Below the pieces are notes generated by a model that ran no database searches, was not told the origin of the DNA, and saw only the letters and a program-made list of their open reading frames with translations. A stretch of 64,000 nucleotides of DNA from JAHBWV01 sp964588385 (lineage in GTDB: Bacteria > Planctomycetota > Phycisphaerae > Phycisphaerales > UBA1924): assembly GCA_964588385.1 (NCBI GenBank), contig CAZPPG010000018.1:1-64000 (forward strand), given 5' to 3'. Position numbers and translations under genes: made by a program. Position 1 is the stretch's first letter, and each line of letters opens with the position of its first letter. Shown piece by piece: positions 55,299 through 63,031 of this stretch.

Positions 55299-56618
55299 AT
55301 GACTGAGCGGAACATTGTCGGCGTCAAGCGAATGGCCGTCCTGGGTGCACTCACCACGGCGTGCGCGGTGTGGGGCGCGGATGTTCGAGCAGATGACCAC
55401 CGAGGTTTGCAGGTCTTTGATGCGGTCGGTATCTCTGATCCCGTGGCGGGCGTGTGCGTGATGCGGGTGATTGATCTGGCAACAGGGCAGACCGAGCCCT
55501 ACATGGCCTTCCCGATCCCGGCGGGGCACGGGTATGCCCTCTCGCTTTCGGGCCTGCCCGGCAACCGGCTCATGGTTTCATTCTTCCGGGATCAGAGCTC
55601 GCCGCTCCGGGCGATCGTGATCGATCCGCTGACGGGAGTGATCACGGACGTGAACCCGGGTGCGCCGCTGAACGCGCGATACTGCGAGGCGCTGGAGTGG
55701 TCGCCGCGCCACAACGCCCTCCTGGTGTCGTACGGCAACTATGGAACATTCGCAACGACATCGATCGCGTTGATGGATGAGACGGGCTCGGTGCTCGCGA
55801 CCGCCGCGTCCTCACCGGCGCAGAGCGACCTGGACTATGTCGCCTGCGACGCCACGCGCGAGATCTTCATCGACCTGAACCGGACGGCAACGAATCGCGT
55901 GGTGCAGCTCGCGACGCCCTTCCCGACGCCGACGTTCGCGACCTTTGCATCGCCCCCGAACTTGAGCGAGTATGGCGATGTCGCGATCCATCCGGGGAGC
56001 GGCAAGATCTACTTCATCTACGGCACCGCCCAGAATCGCGTCGCCGAACTGGTCGGAAACACGTACGCGCTTGGGCCCATCTTCGCGGACGGGTTCAACA
56101 CGAATGCGTTCGCGATCGTGAGTCTGCCGCCGCGGATCCAGCAGCAGCCAATCGACACGCTCGCGTGCGAGGGCGGCAGCGCGACGCTCACCGTGGATTC
56201 GTCGGGCGGGGCGCCGGTGTATCGCTGGAGGCGTGAGGTCGGGGGCGTCTGGGTTGACCTCTTCGACGGACCCACGGGCACGGGTTCGACCATCTCCGGC
56301 GCGGGCACGGCCTCGATGACGATCTCCAACTTCTCCAGCGCGGATGAGGACACGTACAGCGTCCGGCTGGTGGATGCGGTGGCCGCGCCGCTGGGGATCG
56401 AGAGCCAGAGCGCGACGGCACGGATCTGCCTGTCGAACTACAACTGCGACGGACTGGTGGACATCCTCGACTTCCTCGACTTCTTTGAGGACTTTGGCGC
56501 CTGCGAGAACACGCCAACGCCCTGCGGCTCACTCGGCAACCCGGATGTCAATGGCGACGATTTCGTGGACATCCTTGACTTCCTGGACTTCTTTGACGCA
56601 TTCGGCGGCGGGTGCTGA
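55299..56618 (+). CDS. Secreted propeller/Ig-like protein with GC-type dockerin tail
   Basis: This 439-residue protein starts at ATG 55299 with GGAG eight bases upstream. The leader ends CAVWGADVRADDH. The first 280 residues look like a degenerate propeller or esterase-type domain (LMVSFFRDQSSPLRAIVIDP; GDVAIHPGSGKIYFIYG). An Ig-like domain then follows (LACEGGSATLTVDSSGGAPV, FSSADEDTYSVRLVDA), then the dockerin (SNYNCDGLVDILDFLDFFED and NPDVNGDDFVDILDFLDFFD), ending GGGC. It may bind a ligand through the Ig-like part. The gene stands alone between two other exported-protein genes. Confidence 0.85.
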   Translation: MTERNIVGVKRMAVLGALTTACAVWGADVRADDHRGLQVFDAVGISDPVAGVCVMRVIDLATGQTEPYMAFPIPAGHGYALSLSGLPGNRLMVSFFRDQSSPLRAIVIDPLTGVITDVNPGAPLNARYCEALEWSPRHNALLVSYGNYGTFATTSIALMDETGSVLATAASSPAQSDLDYVACDATREIFIDLNRTATNRVVQLATPFPTPTFATFASPPNLSEYGDVAIHPGSGKIYFIYGTAQNRVAELVGNTYALGPIFADGFNTNAFAIVSLPPRIQQQPIDTLACEGGSATLTVDSSGGAPVYRWRREVGGVWVDLFDGPTGTGSTISGAGTASMTISNFSSADEDTYSVRLVDAVAAPLGIESQSATARICLSNYNCDGLVDILDFLDFFEDFGACENTPTPCGSLGNPDVNGDDFVDILDFLDFFDAFGGGC

Positions 56619-56652
56619 TCGGCGGTTGAGAGCCAGCCAAGGCCCGGAGCGG

Positions 56653-56680
56653 CCCTGCCCCGGGCGGGTCGCGGGCAGGG
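56653..56680 (+). terminator. Possible terminator hairpin
   Basis: CCCTGCCC (56653-56660) pairs perfectly with GGGCAGGG (56673-56680) around a 12-nt loop, 35 bases after the preceding stop. There is no T-tract. Confidence 0.3.
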
Positions 56681-56703
56681 TCCGGGCGCGATAGAGTGTC
56701 GGC

Positions 56704-57411
56704 ATGAGGCGACCCCCTTCCCGGTTTGTGTGCGAACTGCTTGGTGCGGCCACGCTTCTGAGCGCGGCGGCTCTGGGCGGGTGCAGCACGAGCAGGACCA
56801 CGACGCGCGTCGTTGAGGTGGCGCCGGGGCGGTATGCCGAGGCGTTTGACGCGGCCCGGGAGACGCTGCGGGATTACGACTTCACACTGGACCGCGTGGA
56901 TGCGCGGACGGGCGTGATCACCTCTGAGCCGCGATTCAGCGTCGGGATGGCGAACCCCGTCGACCCGATTCAGTCGACGGCGCGTCAGGAGATCCAGGAC
57001 CTCATGAACCAGCAGGACCGGCGGGTGCGGGTCGCGTTCGCACGGCCGGGAGTCGAGCCGGTCTTTGATTCGGCAAGCACGCCGGCGGATGGGGCGGTCG
57101 ATGCACAGGGCGGAGATGCGATCCCGGCGGATGGCGTGCTGATCGACGGGTCGGTGCTGCCCGCTCTGGGGGAGGACCTGCGGACGGACACGGGTGCGCT
57201 GGTGATCCACGTGGATGTGATCATCGATCGGGTCCACCGGCCGGGCCAGCGCCTGGAGACGTCCTCGATCCGGCAGAGCACGCACTTTCAGGACCCGGAC
57301 ATGGTCTCGCGCGGCATGCAGCCCACGTATGCCGTCGCGCGGGAGCGGGACGACGCGCTCGCGGCTCGCCTGGCCGAGAGCATCCGGGCCAAGCTCGACG
57401 GCGCAAAGTAA
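56704..57411 (+). CDS. Lipoprotein of unknown function
   Basis: This 235-residue protein has a leader ending LLSAAALGGCSTSRTT; LGGC is a good lipobox. The mature part begins with a helix (RYAEAFDAARETLRDYDFTL) and a short beta region (VDARTGVITSEPRFSVGM), then a low-complexity linker and a second alpha/beta part (ALVIHVDVIIDRVHRPGQRL) resembling repeated lipoprotein modules of planctomycetes. The -10-like TAGAGT (56692-56697) puts the predicted transcript start at about the ATG itself, so the message may be leaderless; there is no ribosome site. Confidence 0.78.
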   Translation: MRRPPSRFVCELLGAATLLSAAALGGCSTSRTTTRVVEVAPGRYAEAFDAARETLRDYDFTLDRVDARTGVITSEPRFSVGMANPVDPIQSTARQEIQDLMNQQDRRVRVAFARPGVEPVFDSASTPADGAVDAQGGDAIPADGVLIDGSVLPALGEDLRTDTGALVIHVDVIIDRVHRPGQRLETSSIRQSTHFQDPDMVSRGMQPTYAVARERDDALAARLAESIRAKLDGAK

Positions 57412-57475
57412 GCAACTGGACACGCTTGCCCCGCAACAGCGCCCCCACCGCTCCCAATCCCAACGAGTGCAACGC

Positions 57476-57928
57476 ATGATGATTGCTGAGTCGATCACGA
57501 TCAACGCCTCTCGCGAGCGGGTCTTCGAGGTCTGCTCGGACCTGCGGAACGCACCGTCGCGGATCCCCGAGATCACACGCATAGAGGTGCTCGGCGATGG
57601 ACCGATCGGCAAGGGGACACGCTGGCGCGAGACACGCCTCATGTTCGGCAAGGAGCACACGGAGCTGCTGGAGATGGCCGAGTTCCGGCCCCCGGAGTTC
57701 TACGCCGTCACGGCGCACAACTGCGGCACGGACTACTTCACGACCTTCGACTTCAAGGCCGACGGGCCCGAGAGAACAACGGTGACCTTCGCATTCGAGG
57801 GTGTGCCGACAACCTTTGTCGCGAAGCTGGCGAGCGCGATCATGGCGCCGCTGATGAAGAACACACTGATGAAGTGCATCGCCTCGGATCTTGCGAATCT
57901 GAAGCGGGCTTGCGAGTCGGGCGCCTGA
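57476..57928 (+). CDS. SRPBCC/START-type protein
   Basis: This 150-residue protein starts at ATG 57476. It has the SRPBCC pattern: ITINASRERVFEVCSDLRNA at the N-terminus, a beta-rich middle (GTRWRETRLMFGKEHTELLE, FYAVTAHNCGTDYFTTFDFK) and a long C-terminal helix (MAPLMKNTLMKCIASDLANL). These small proteins have a deep hydrophobic pocket and can act in lipid or polyketide metabolism. It follows the lipoprotein gene by 65 bases in the same direction, so it may share its transcript. The ligand is unknown. Confidence 0.83.
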   Translation: MMIAESITINASRERVFEVCSDLRNAPSRIPEITRIEVLGDGPIGKGTRWRETRLMFGKEHTELLEMAEFRPPEFYAVTAHNCGTDYFTTFDFKADGPERTTVTFAFEGVPTTFVAKLASAIMAPLMKNTLMKCIASDLANLKRACESGA

Positions 57929-58124
57929 GGACAACCACTCGGAGGACCGTGGTCCCGGTCGTCGCGGGGAAGCAGGATGAGTTCGGGAGGGTGCCGCGTG
58001 GCGTTCGAGGAGATCGCCTTCATATGGACATCATGGGTCGCGGCGGGAATGCGGACAGACACGGAGAATGACGCGAGTGTGGGTGGCGCCGGCGCGCATA
58101 GGATTGCCTGATCTTTGAAATCCT

Positions 58125-58471
58125 GGGGCCGAAGTGGTATCGACCGGACATGTGAGGGTCGATGTGGCGCGTCGTGGAGCATGCCGGCCACGTAAAAAGC
58201 ATGCACAATTTCAGCTGCCAACAACAGCTACGCTCTGGCCGCCTAATCGCGGCTACGTTCCGCGTCTGACGCCCGATGGGGCGCGGAACGAAGACATCGG
58301 GCTGGGCCGATCCTGCCGCACGCGGGGGTGAGGCCGAGATGTATGCCGGGTGCTGTGTTCCTCGGGAGGTTTTCACTCGCCGCCCGGGGTTCGAGCTCAA
58401 CAGAGTGACTACACGCGTAGAGGCATCGATCTGACTGTACCGGCACGGGGGTTCGATTCCCCCCGGCTCCA
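58125..58471 (+). ncRNA. ssrA: tmRNA (one-piece)
   Basis: The 5' end GGGGCCG (58125-58131) pairs with CGGCTCC (58464-58470) as a 7-bp acceptor stem with a G-U at the third pair, the identity element for alanylation. The T-arm is GGGGG-TTCGATT-CCCCC (58447-58463). CCA is not encoded. A resume region CGTAAAAAGC (58191-58200), as in E. coli tmRNA, precedes a tag frame from GCT 58214 to TAA 58244-58246 coding AANNSYALAA. tmRNA rescues stalled ribosomes together with SmpB and tags the product for proteolysis. The 3' end is immediately followed by an integrase gene. Confidence 0.92.
58447..58471. other. Candidate attachment site at the ssrA 3' end
   Basis: The last 25 bases of ssrA (T-arm and acceptor 3' strand) form the usual integration target for ssrA-specific tyrosine recombinases. 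The integrase gene begins 9 bases beyond. A duplicate of this sequence should mark the other end of the element outside the window, which cannot be checked here. Confidence 0.5.
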
Positions 58472-58480
58472 TTCTTCCGA

Positions 58481-59740
58481 TCAGCGGCAATTCGCGGAAA
58501 GTAGCGGAATCTCGCGGGAATCCGCGACGTTCTGCGCAGCGAGCGGAGATGCCGCGTTTCCCGATTTCCGCTGCTTTCCTGCCGTTTCCGACGCCTTCCG
58601 CTGCGCATTGCGCTGCGCGCATGTTGCGGTGGTCGTCGGGGTCGCACTCGCGGCCCTATCAAACAGTTCGTCGGGCACAGAGTTGGCGTAGTGCTTGCCG
58701 CTGATCGTGATGCTGTGGCCGATCCACTTGCTGACGGCGAACTGCGGGAAGGTCATCGCCCACTCCTTCTCGCACGACGAGCGAAGCGTCTGCCACAACC
58801 TCGCCCAGGGCTCGACCCCCGCCGCCGCCCAGATGCGGCGCACGCGGCGGATGACCGCCCCCTTGCCCCCGATGGTGACCAGCCGCGATTCCCCTTCCGG
58901 CATCGCCTCGAAGCGCTCCTGAAGCAAGGCCATCAGTTTCGGGGTGATCGGGACCACCCGCTGGTCGTGACCCTCCCACCGCTCGGTCTTCGGGCTTCGA
59001 ACCGTCAGGCGGCCCCGCTCGAAGTCCACATCCGCCCACGTCAGGCCATGCGATTCGCTGGGGATGCGCAATCCGGCGTACCGGGCGAGCCCGAACGCCA
59101 GCCGCCACTCTGAGTCCGGGCAGGCGGCGATGACCCGATCGATCTCGTCCGGCGTGATGTATCGGGTGTACTTGGATGGGGTTGACCCACTCCTCAGCGT
59201 GTCGAAGGGGTTGGCGTCGATGGCCTTCCGGCGCTTCGCCTCGGCGAGCATGGTCTTGACGTTGCCAGAGTGGGTTCTGATGGCCGCCTCCGAGAGCCCG
59301 AGATCCTTGAGCGACCTGCGCCAGGCGATCGCCTCCTCAACCGGGATCTGCCGAACGGGCCGGTCCTTGTCGAAGTACTCCAGCACCTTGGTCTCCGTCT
59401 GCCGGAGTTTGCGGATGCTCTCGGGCTTGAGTTCGCCCTCACGCTCGGTGATGTAGGAGTTCAACAGCGAGCCGATGGTGGAAATCTGTCGCTCCGGCAC
59501 AAGGCCGACCGCCGCGAGTTTCGAGTACAGACGGTCTTCGAGGTTTGCGAGCCAGCGGCTGGTGTCGTCCGTCGGGGAGTGCCCGTGCAGCGCGGCGGAG
59601 GCGAGATCCTCGACCCGCACCTTGACGGCATCGGCGTAGCGCTTGGCGACCTGCCCGAGCGTGATGTGCCGCGCTGCCCCGCTGGCATCACGGAAGGTGA
59701 TGAATCGGCTGCCGTTCTGTCGGGTCGTGACGCTCGCCAT
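58481..59740 (-). CDS. Tyrosine recombinase (integrase)
   Basis: This 419-residue protein starts at ATG 59740 with GGAGG nine bases upstream. The N-terminal core-binding SAM-like domain (LNSYITEREGELKPESIRKL) leads to the catalytic domain. Catalytic residues seen are Arg in LARYAGLRIPSE, Lys in RSPKTERW, Arg in QTLRSSCEKEW, His in KWIGHS and Tyr in HYANSV. The His of the usual HxxR box is Gln (QTLR). It should integrate and excise the element at ssrA. It is the last gene of the minus-strand set and reads toward ssrA. Confidence 0.93.
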   Translation of the reverse strand: MASVTTRQNGSRFITFRDASGAARHITLGQVAKRYADAVKVRVEDLASAALHGHSPTDDTSRWLANLEDRLYSKLAAVGLVPERQISTIGSLLNSYITEREGELKPESIRKLRQTETKVLEYFDKDRPVRQIPVEEAIAWRRSLKDLGLSEAAIRTHSGNVKTMLAEAKRRKAIDANPFDTLRSGSTPSKYTRYITPDEIDRVIAACPDSEWRLAFGLARYAGLRIPSESHGLTWADVDFERGRLTVRSPKTERWEGHDQRVVPITPKLMALLQERFEAMPEGESRLVTIGGKGAVIRRVRRIWAAAGVEPWARLWQTLRSSCEKEWAMTFPQFAVSKWIGHSITISGKHYANSVPDELFDRAASATPTTTATCAQRNAQRKASETAGKQRKSGNAASPLAAQNVADSREIPLLSANCR

Positions 59741-59787
59741 CGGGGCGGACCTCCGTTTGGCCAGTGAGGGCTCGGCATGCCAAGGGG

Positions 59788-61257
59788 TCAAGGAGAACCG
59801 GCGGACGGGTTGGCGGAACGGGTCGCTGGCGGCGGAGCCCCCGGGACTGACACCGACAGAACTGACAAAACCCCGTTTCGCAGGCCGCCAAGGGCGATTG
59901 GTGCCGCCGTGGGCGGGGTTGTGTCAGAGGTCGGCGCGTGGGCCAGCAGAACGAACTGCCGCGACGGTCGCCCCCCACGTCGGCCTGGCGGTGGGTTGGA
60001 CCAATCCCCGTGACCGGCTTTGACGAGGGCGTCAAGTTCCGCCTCCGCATCGGTGGTCTTCTTGTGTGAACGGAGCCGCTGCCACTCGCGGATGCTGACC
60101 GAACCACCCTGTTGATGGATGAGCGCGAGGCGACGGCGCATGACTCGCTGCTCGGCGGGCTCTGTGATCGAGCGACGAGCGTGCTGCTCTGCCGCTGTGA
60201 GGTAGTCCGCCCACGCAATCGCGGCTTTCATCGTCTCGGCGGAGATCAACTTGGAGTCGACGAGCGAGCCGCCACGAGCCCACGTGGCGAGTGCGTGAAG
60301 CGTCAGGGCGATGCGAAGCACGAGTCCGCACAGCTTGCCCCCCCACTCTCGGCGCTCGGCCAAATCGCCCGATGCGAGCGAGGACTCAACACGGATCTGG
60401 AGTGCGTGGTAGAGCACGTCAGCTTCTGGCGAGAGGCCGATGACGAGTGGCTCGGCGTCTGGTCCGGAGCACGGCTGGAACGACAGAAGTCGAGTGATGG
60501 CCGATTGCCAGGCGGCCCGTGCTGATGCACGAATCGGCTCTGGCCGTACGTCCCGCGTTCCGACGAAGTCGGCTGGAGCGATGATGGCGAAGCGAGCAAG
60601 GAGCCCCCGTCCTTCCGCCTGCGGATCAGTCCACACCTGCTCCACCGCCGCTCGCTGGACGCATAGCGCCACCGCGAGGGCGGGGCGATCGATCGTGTCG
60701 GATGGACGGCCGACCCGCTGCGCGCGGATGGGATCGCCCGCGTGCCCCTTGAGCATCGCGCCGTAGTTTCGCACCCCGGAATACCGGCCTTGGATGATGT
60801 CGAGGGCATCTCCCTCGGCGCTGGCGAGCAAGGCCCGGCCCTGATTCTCTTTCATCTGACGCACGAGCGCTTCCGGCGTCGGCTCGCTGGCGAGCAGCAC
60901 GGGCGCGGTCGGAACGGGCATCGCTTCCATCTCTTGGGCGAGTCGAACGGCCTCGTCCTCAACGGACGCGCGTTTCGACGGGTCGGCCGTCTTTTCAGCC
61001 TGTTCCTCGATTGCGCGGATGCGACGTTCGGTCATTCGCTTCCGCTGGGTCGCCGTGGCGATGACGGGCCGCATCTCGCGTCCCTTGTCCGCCTCCCACT
61101 TGAGGATCGGGCGCAACAGTTCCGTGAGCACGGCCGATTTGCGGGTTCCTGGCTCAGAGAGCACGAGTGCCCACAGCGGAGCAGGCTCGATGTGATCTCC
61201 GTGCCCGCGGACGCACGCGACGTTGCAGGTGCACGCCGATCCGATCGCCAGTCCGCC
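59788..61257 (-). CDS. DUF3987 part of a split primase-type protein
   Basis: This is the downstream half of a protein interrupted by a frameshift near 61254-61257. In this frame the sequence begins GGLAIGSACTCNVACVRGHG, then LSEPGTRKSAVLTELLRPIL (a P-loop-like GTRKS element), ALLASAEGDALDIIQGRYSG, RGLLARFAIIAP and a long C-terminal helical part, as in DUF3987 helicase-like proteins. The frame is open upstream to 61359, but that extension does not match the family. The C-terminus is Pro-rich. It ends 47 bases before the integrase ATG. Given the shift it may be non-functional, or read by frameshifting. Confidence 0.75.
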   Translation of the reverse strand, partial: GGLAIGSACTCNVACVRGHGDHIEPAPLWALVLSEPGTRKSAVLTELLRPILKWEADKGREMRPVIATATQRKRMTERRIRAIEEQAEKTADPSKRASVEDEAVRLAQEMEAMPVPTAPVLLASEPTPEALVRQMKENQGRALLASAEGDALDIIQGRYSGVRNYGAMLKGHAGDPIRAQRVGRPSDTIDRPALAVALCVQRAAVEQVWTDPQAEGRGLLARFAIIAPADFVGTRDVRPEPIRASARAAWQSAITRLLSFQPCSGPDAEPLVIGLSPEADVLYHALQIRVESSLASGDLAERREWGGKLCGLVLRIALTLHALATWARGGSLVDSKLISAETMKAAIAWADYLTAAEQHARRSITEPAEQRVMRRRLALIHQQGGSVSIREWQRLRSHKKTTDAEAELDALVKAGHGDWSNPPPGRRGGRPSRQFVLLAHAPTSDTTPPTAAPIALGGLRNGVLSVLSVSVPGAPPPATRSANPSAGSP

Positions 61258-62309
61258 ATCTCCGGCGGCGTCTGCGTCGACCGCGCCACATCGGCGAAGA
61301 AGCCAGCAACGTCCCCCACCGCACCCGGAAAGCAAGCCGCGGGTTCGAATCGCGGACACTCATCAGGGGCAATGTCCGGCGTCTCGCCCGGAGCGACGGG
61401 CTGAGCAGCCACCGCCAAGGCGTCAATCTTGCTGCGCACGGCTTCCGCGTCACCACCCTCGGCCGCAATGGCATCGACGATGTCACCTCCCGGCGGCAGC
61501 CCAGTCCACTGCTCGACGAGATTTACGACTCGAACTTCTGCGGCTCCTGCGGCCAGACACAGCCGTACAACATCGCCAGCGTACTTGTCGCCAGCTGCAT
61601 CATGGTCTGGAATAACCACGACGATCTTGCCTTTCATGACCGCCCAGTCGGACTTGGACGCCGCCTGGCTCCCGCCCGCGCTCGTGGTTGCAACGACTCC
61701 GATTGCTCGCGCGGCGTCCACGCATGCTTCACCTTCGACGACGAAGACCCATGCGCCCTCGGGCAGGCGGGCGAGTTCGGGAAGGTGCAGCAGCGGCCTT
61801 GGCTCTGGAAGTGACTTGATCACCCAGCGACTCCCACGGAGCGACACGGGTCTGGTCTCCTTCTTTCCGTCGGGCAGATCCCATCGAGCAACCTCCAGAA
61901 CCGGGTCGCCAGCGACACTGCAGTAAGTCCATCGCCGTAGACATGAACCGAGCGTTCTCTCCAGAGCGGCGATCGCTTCTTCAACAGACCCGAAAGATCC
62001 TTGCTCCGCCGTCCCACGCGACGGAGTGTTTCGGGTGGGCCGTGGCTTCCCGCTCGCGGGTCGTTCGCTTGACGGCATGAGATCTCGCATCGAGAGCCCA
62101 AGCGACGCCACGACGCTCTCAGGAGTACAGCCAGCATGGCAATGGAGCAGACAACGTCCGTCGTCACCCTCGCTGACGCTCAGGCTCGGGTCCGTGTCCT
62201 CGTGGGCGGAGCAACTGCTCACCCACCCATCGCCGCTGCGGCGGACTTGAGCCCCTGCGGCACGGAGCGTTGCCAGGATCAAGTCGGTTGGCTGACTGGC
62301 GGCGCTCAC
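61032..62309 (-). CDS. CHC2-zinc/Toprim primase part of a split protein
   Basis: This frame starts at GTG 62309 (GTGA overlap with the HTH gene upstream). Residues 33-61 form a CHC2-type zinc ribbon (C33, H36, C57, C61). A Toprim domain follows (FVVEGEACVDAARAIGVVAT with its Glu, and VVVIPDHDAAGDKYA with D-x-D). Family-like sequence ends at STQTPPEMA near 61257, where the DUF3987 part continues in another frame; the remaining residues to 61032 are out-of-frame and unlike any protein. Restoring one G there gives an unbroken protein of about 840 residues ending at 59788. This is probably the element's replication primase. Confidence 0.8.
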   Translation of the reverse strand: MSAASQPTDLILATLRAAGAQVRRSGDGWVSSCSAHEDTDPSLSVSEGDDGRCLLHCHAGCTPESVVASLGLSMRDLMPSSERPASGKPRPTRNTPSRGTAEQGSFGSVEEAIAALERTLGSCLRRWTYCSVAGDPVLEVARWDLPDGKKETRPVSLRGSRWVIKSLPEPRPLLHLPELARLPEGAWVFVVEGEACVDAARAIGVVATTSAGGSQAASKSDWAVMKGKIVVVIPDHDAAGDKYAGDVVRLCLAAGAAEVRVVNLVEQWTGLPPGGDIVDAIAAEGGDAEAVRSKIDALAVAAQPVAPGETPDIAPDECPRFEPAACFPGAVGDVAGFFADVARSTQTPPEMADWRSDRRAPATSRASAGTEITSSLLRCGHSCSLSQEPANRPCSRNCCARSSSGRRTRDARCGPSSPRRPSGSE

Positions 62310-62527
62310 CGGTCTCTCCGCTTCGCATCGCCGATGAACTTCCGGAGGTCGGCAGGGTCGAACCGCACGCTGCGCCCGAAGCGGACTGGGGGCAGAACTC
62401 CCGTGCGAACGAGGGTTCGAAGCGTCCGGTCCGTGATGCCGAGAATGTCTGCGGTCTCTTTGGTTGTCAGCAACCGCTCGGGCGCGTTAGTGGAATCAGG
62501 CGACGGCAACGGGGGGCGAGGGCTCAC
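62306..62527 (-). CDS. Small HTH protein (excisionase/AlpA-like)
   Basis: From GTG 62527 (overlapping the upstream stop by GTGA) this is 73 residues. After a Pro-rich start come LLTTKETADILGITDRTLRT and RTGVLPPVRFGRSVRFDPAD, the helix-turn-helix and wing of the MerR-like excisionase/AlpA type. Such proteins direct excision or switch on early genes of mobile elements. Its stop overlaps the GTG of the primase gene, so it is in the same operon. An earlier in-frame start at 62605 would overlap the preceding gene extensively. Confidence 0.8.
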   Translation of the reverse strand: MSPRPPLPSPDSTNAPERLLTTKETADILGITDRTLRTLVRTGVLPPVRFGRSVRFDPADLRKFIGDAKRRDR

Positions 62528-62793
62528 GCGACACCGCCGTTCTGCGCCTTGCTGCTGCACGGCGTCGCCGAATCGTGGCAACGGCGTGCCTGGTCCGACA
62601 GCCACCGCTGGAGCTCGGGAACCGGATACACCACGACCGTGTTGATTCGGGCGAACGGCACGCGGCGCTGAGCGGTTAGCGTTGCGAGCAACCGAGGGGA
62701 AATGCCGAGGGCCTTAGCGGCCTCGCGGGCGCGGAGAGCGAGGATGACGGCAGGCGCAGCGGAGCCGACTGCCTTAGGGGCTTGCTCAGGCAT
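62524..62793 (-). CDS. Second small HTH protein
   Basis: This 89-residue protein starts at ATG 62793 with GGAGG eight bases upstream. The middle (ILALRAREAAKALGISPRLL, then TLTAQRRVPFARINTVVVYP) is an excisionase-like HTH and wing with VPELQRWLSDQA after it. The C-terminus is Ser/Cys-rich and disordered. It lies directly upstream of the other HTH gene, and the two are distant relatives. One may be the excisionase and the other a regulator; the sequence does not say which. Confidence 0.75.
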   Translation of the reverse strand: MPEQAPKAVGSAAPAVILALRAREAAKALGISPRLLATLTAQRRVPFARINTVVVYPVPELQRWLSDQARRCHDSATPCSSKAQNGGVA

Positions 62794-62941
62794 AGCGTGC
62801 CCTCCTGCGCAGCGCAATCTTGCGGCGACGGGCTAGTTCTGCCTGAAGCGCCTTGGCCGATGGGCTGTCTGGCCCGGCAAGGCGCATCGCTTCGCGGAGC
62901 ATTCGGGAGAGCGTTCGCGGCGGGATGTCTCTGATATTCAT
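62786..62941 (-). CDS. 51-residue basic protein
   Basis: This small gene starts at ATG 62941 and overlaps the next start by 8 bases. The protein (MNIRDIPPRTLSRMLREAMR ... ELARRRKIALRRRARYA) is strongly basic and helical. No family is recognised. A short basic protein at the head of an element's operon could bind DNA or RNA; this is inference from charge and position. Confidence 0.55.
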   Translation of the reverse strand: MNIRDIPPRTLSRMLREAMRLAGPDSPSAKALQAELARRRKIALRRRARYA

Positions 62942-62969
62942 GCCCGCAGGGTGACCCGAGCGGGTGATT

Positions 62970-63004
62970 TTGTGTTGTCTAGCGACATTCGCTCGACACC
63001 ACAA
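62970..63004. repeat. 35-nt imperfect palindrome upstream of the element's operon
   Basis: Left arm 62970-62985 (TTGTGTTGTCTAGCGA) and right arm 62989-63004 pair at 14 of 16 positions around a 3-base CAT centre. It lies 29 bases upstream of the 51-residue gene and 28 bases after the stop of the next gene upstream. It could be an operator, a termination or attenuation hairpin, or part of an origin. No T-tract follows on the minus strand. Confidence 0.6.
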
Positions 63005-63031
63005 TTCCAGTGTTTCAGCGAGAGCACATCT

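Noticed and set aside
61240..61270. Programmed -1 frameshift in the primase gene
   Set aside because: No slippery heptamer or downstream structure was found at the junction; a deletion or read error is simpler.
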